Part shown: positions 61,756 to 64,000 of the stretch, in pieces | How positions within the stretch are numbered: the stretch's first letter is position 1 | How the letters are laid out: each line of letters begins with the position of its first letter | NCBI RefSeq assembly: GCF_003020115.1 | Contig: NZ_PYFX01000007.1 | Coordinates: 1 to 64,000 of the forward strand | Origin: Bradyrhizobium sp. MOS002 | GTDB lineage: Bacteria > Pseudomonadota > Alphaproteobacteria > Rhizobiales > Xanthobacteraceae | Direction: 5' to 3' | DNA: 64,000 nucleotides | Notes under the pieces: generated by a model | Told to the model about the DNA's origin: nothing | Databases searched by the model: none | What the model saw: the letters and a program-made list of their open reading frames with translations, nothing else | Position numbers and translations under genes: made by a program

Positions 61756-61944
61756 TTAGGCCGTCTCGCGCCCGATCGCCTTCAGCTCCCGATCGATGCG
61801 CAGTTGCACCCGCCGGATCGCCAAGAGATCGATCTTGGTCTCGGTCCTGCCGGTCTTGATCTGCTCGCCGATCCGGAACTGCCACTGCCAGATACCGGGA
61901 ATTGCCGTCTTGGCGACGGTGAACTCGACGCCCCTGTGATTCAT
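61756..61944 (-). CDS. Small hypothetical protein (62 aa)
   Basis: The protein starts MNHRGVEFTVAKTAIPGIWQ and continues WQFRIGEQIKTGRTETKIDLLAIRRVQLRIDRELK (seen as FRIGEQIKTGRTETKIDLLA). Similar 60-70-residue proteins with a VEFxVxxxxPGxWxWxFxIG pattern occur in many copies in Bradyrhizobium. The role is unknown. The start at 61944 follows GGGAGACGGCC. Confidence 0.7.
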   Translation of the reverse strand: MNHRGVEFTVAKTAIPGIWQWQFRIGEQIKTGRTETKIDLLAIRRVQLRIDRELKAIGRETA

Positions 61945-62230
61945 GGCCGTCTCCCACGATTCACTTCCATCATTGCAAACATGCTGGGCGGCATAATATT
62001 CCAAGGGAAGCGAAATCTGTCAGGAAGCCCCGGATAGCTCACGGCTATCTCGCAAACGCACGCGCTCCGAAACATGCGAAATCGAAACTCGAAAGACGCC
62101 GGCGGCGCGAGACACGTCCCCGTGGTTCTCCGACCAAGAACAGAGTTCCTGGACCGGGCAATGGCGCCTTCCGGCGCGCGGCGGCATGTGCCTTGCTTGG
62201 CCCGATGACGGTCAACAACATGGGCGCGTC

Positions 62231-62488
62231 ATGCCGGGCATTCCCCGCCGCTATTCTCATTTCGTGTTCGGAATCATCCAGTCCGGACTGACCTCGCTGA
62301 TCGCCGCGGGCATCGCCAGCTTTCCCGCAGGGAGCGCGCTGGACTTCCTCGCGCACTGGCTGGTGTCGTGGCTGATCGCATGGGCGGCGATGCTGCCGAT
62401 CGTGCTGCTCGCGGCGCCGGCGATCCGCGCCTTCTCGCTGCGCCTGACGCAGGAGGAGGATGGTTCGCAAACCGGCCGGCCGGCATGA
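62231..62488 (+). CDS. DUF2798-like membrane protein (85 aa)
   Basis: The protein starts MPGIPRRYSHFVFGIIQSGLTS and has two membrane helices (FVFGIIQSGLTSLIAAGIAS and WLVSWLIAWAAMLPIVLLAAP). The RRYSHFVFGxxQSGxT start and WLxSWLxAW second helix are typical of DUF2798. The function is unknown. A terminator-like hairpin for the opposite strand begins 12 bases later. Confidence 0.8.
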   Translation: MPGIPRRYSHFVFGIIQSGLTSLIAAGIASFPAGSALDFLAHWLVSWLIAWAAMLPIVLLAAPAIRAFSLRLTQEEDGSQTGRPA

Positions 62489-62784
62489 AAATCGGCATGA
62501 AAAAAACCCCGCCTGGGGAGAGCCAAGCGGGGAGAAGGTTATTGGAGGCTGAGGTGCTGGGCTGCAACACCGTAGCCGGACGACCCTAGCCGGCTCGGCT
62601 TACGACAGCCTGACAAGGCTCGACAGCAGCAGCGAAAGTTGGAGGTCGGAGGCCGCAGACTGGCCCCGCACCGGTCCCAATTTCGACATCCGTTCGCACA
62701 ACTCAGGACACAACCGCAGGCGAGATTTCGCAGCGACGGTGCTGCCGTGGGGGAAACGTGGCGCGCCGGCAACGGGGTGGCATC
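62489..62784. other. Intergenic region with minus-strand terminator
   Basis: The 296-base stretch contains the terminator at 62500-62532, oriented for a minus-strand transcript. No convincing coding sequence lies upstream of it on that strand, so a small RNA is possible. Otherwise nothing recognisable was seen. Confidence 0.4.
62500..62532 (-). terminator. Strong minus-strand terminator without an assigned gene
   Basis: On the minus strand, CCCCGC, a loop of about 14 bases with an internal CTCTCCCCAGG, and GCGGGG are followed by seven T residues. No minus-strand gene ends here, which points to an untranslated transcript. Confidence 0.6.
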
Positions 62785-62874
62785 ATGGACAACGTAGAGC
62801 GGTCATTCGCCGCCGCGACGGCGGCTGGCTTTGTCGTGCTGGTGATCGGCATTGGGTTGCTGGTTCTGCTGTAG
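62785..62874 (+). CDS. Possible single-helix membrane peptide (29 aa)
   Basis: The frame encodes MDNVERSFAAATAAGFVVLV, then IGIGLLVLL and stop. It is one hydrophobic helix after a short charged start. GGGG lies about 8 bases upstream. It could be a real micro-protein or chance. Confidence 0.35.
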   Translation: MDNVERSFAAATAAGFVVLVIGIGLLVLL

Positions 62875-63032
62875 GAGGTGTGGGGGCCGGGAGACGGCTC
62901 CGGGGTGGAAAGGCCCATGCGCGCCTTTCAAAAACACGAAAACAACCCCATGCACAGTAGCCCGCCCTTGTTAAATCAATTGGTTATTGGTGGTATCGGC
63001 GGTCGATCCGGTACCGTCGCCAGCCGGCGGCC

Positions 63033-63200
63033 TTAGTGAACCTTGATCGCGTCCAGCGGCAAACGGAGCTCGGCGGCACGCTCTTCGCGGTCCTTCTTGC
63101 GGAACTCGTTTTCCTTGCGCTCGAACTTGCTCATCTCCTCCTGCGCGGCCTCCAGCAGCGGATTGCGCCGGGTCGTATCGTGATGCGTATTTTCCGTCAT
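63033..63200 (-). CDS. Small charged hypothetical protein (55 aa)
   Basis: The protein starts MTENTHHDTTRRNPLLEAAQ and is almost entirely charged helix (MSKFERKENEFRKKDREER), ending RLPLDAIKVH. A start at 63200 fits. It has no membrane part. It is divergent from recA, 248 bases away. The function is unknown. Confidence 0.6.
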   Translation of the reverse strand: MTENTHHDTTRRNPLLEAAQEEMSKFERKENEFRKKDREERAAELRLPLDAIKVH

Positions 63201-63340
63201 GACAGAAGTCCCCAGAGTTGCGGTCCGATCCAAGAGAAGGCCGCAGACCGCGAAAGGTTCGGTGCCTCAGGATTACGGAATTCTGACGGCGCGCAGCTCA
63301 ACCGTCCTTGATGCACGTCATGGCCCCAAAATCTGCAAAA

Positions 63341-63355
63341 GAACATATTGCGAAC
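63341..63355. promoter_or_regulatory. SOS (LexA) box of recA
   Basis: GAACATATTGCGAAC is GAAC-N7-GAAC, the alphaproteobacterial LexA-binding consensus. It overlaps the -35 region of the recA promoter, as expected for repression. Confidence 0.85.
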
Positions 63356-63376
63356 CTAGAACAAATAGGGTACATT
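63348..63376 (+). promoter_or_regulatory. recA promoter
   Basis: TTGCGA, a 17-base spacer and TACATT form a sigma-70-like promoter whose -35 element lies inside the LexA box. The recA start is 73 bases downstream. Confidence 0.7.
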
Positions 63377-63448
63377 GGTTTTATCGCCGCGCCGCCTCGC
63401 CAATCGTTTGTCCCTCACGCGAATCCTCGTCATAAGGAGCACGACCCG

Positions 63449-64000
63449 ATGTCCACCACTGCCCTGCGTATCGTCGAAGGATCCTCCATGGACAAGAGTA
63501 AAGCTCTCGCCGCCGCGCTCTCCCAGATCGAGCGTCAGTTCGGCAAGGGCTCGGTGATGAAGCTCGGCAAGAACGACCGTTCGATGGATGTCGAGGCGGT
63601 CTCGTCGGGCTCGTTGGGGCTCGATATCGCGCTCGGGATCGGCGGCCTGCCGAAGGGGCGCGTCGTGGAAATCTACGGGCCGGAATCGTCGGGCAAGACC
63701 ACGCTGGCGCTGCACACGGTGGCGGAAGGGCAGAAGAAGGGCGGCATCTGCGCCTTCATCGACGCCGAACACGCGCTCGACCCGGTCTATGCGCGCAAGC
63801 TGGGCGTGAACATCGACGAGCTCCTGATCTCCCAGCCGGACACCGGCGAGCAGGCGCTGGAAATCTGCGACACGCTGGTGCGCTCCGGCGCGGTCGACGT
63901 GCTGGTGATCGATTCGGTCGCGGCGCTGGTGCCGAAGGCCGAGCTCGAGGGCGAGATGGGCGATGCGCTGCCGGGTCTGCAGGCTCGTCTGATGAGCCAG
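63449..64000 (+). CDS. recA: Recombinase RecA, N-terminal part (3' end outside window)
   Basis: The first 184 residues are present. After a short lead (MSTTALRIVEGSSMDKSKAL) come the RecA landmarks: AALSQIERQFGKGSVMKLG, Walker A GPESSGKTT, AFIDAEHALDP and VLVIDSVAALVPKAELEGEMG (Walker B, seen as VLVIDSVAALVPKAELEGE). RecA forms filaments on single-stranded DNA, drives homologous recombination and triggers LexA cleavage. AAGGAG is upstream of the ATG, and a LexA box overlaps the promoter. The second half of the protein lies beyond the window. Confidence 0.97.
   Translation, partial: MSTTALRIVEGSSMDKSKALAAALSQIERQFGKGSVMKLGKNDRSMDVEAVSSGSLGLDIALGIGGLPKGRVVEIYGPESSGKTTLALHTVAEGQKKGGICAFIDAEHALDPVYARKLGVNIDELLISQPDTGEQALEICDTLVRSGAVDVLVIDSVAALVPKAELEGEMGDALPGLQARLMSQ

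Overview
The window is chromosomal DNA of a high-GC alphaproteobacterium. Best fit is Bradyrhizobium or a close relative (inference): very long (763 aa) flagellins, an alphaproteobacterial flagellar cluster with FlaF, FliX, CheL-type FlgJ and MotE, a cysteine-poor DksA, CckA next to flhB, a GAAC-N7-GAAC SOS box at recA, and several short palindromic repeat families of the rhizobial type. No tRNA, rRNA, insertion sequence or CRISPR array is visible. Two genes are cut by the edges: a flagellin at the left and recA at the right.

Region 1 (1-31893) is a polar-flagellum locus. It runs from two flagellins, flaF, a FlaG-like gene, an flgN-like gene, flgJ, flgI and fliX, through flgH-flgA-flgG-flgF, fliL-fliM-(DUF6468)-motE-(AMIN/TPR protein), fliP-fliO, flgB-flgC-fliE, and fliQ-fliR-flhB, to the cell-cycle kinase cckA. 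It is interrupted at 7934-12320 by two HxlR/reductase pairs, dksA and a hydratase. CtrA-type boxes (TTAA-N7-TTAAC, or the TTAACCAT half) lie before the second flagellin, fliX, fliL and flgB, so the kinase that feeds CtrA and CtrA's likely targets sit together.

Region 2 (32206-43575) holds a Tim44-domain protein and then a roughly 5 kb nutrient cassette. The cassette has an allophanate-hydrolase-like amidase facing an operon for a NitT/TauT-type ABC transporter plus a Crp/Fnr regulator. A degenerate second copy of the tim44 3' end lies on its far side, which suggests how it was inserted. A C-type-lectin-like secreted protein, a glutathione S-transferase, a gene remnant, two small genes and class I fumarase follow.

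Region 3 (43737-48832) holds secreted and membrane proteins. It includes a compact apparent TetR regulon: a carotenoid oxygenase, two or three membrane proteins and a divergent tetR, with matching operator pairs at two promoters.

Region 4 (48881-64000) is a set of mostly single genes: a histone-H1-like protein and a nearby SET-domain methyltransferase, an XRE regulator, a DsbA/FrnE protein, a GNAT protein, a split YeeE/YedE transporter, a PQQ dehydrogenase, a PilZ protein, an HdeA-like protein, a thioesterase and many small exported or unknown proteins. It ends at recA with its SOS-controlled promoter.
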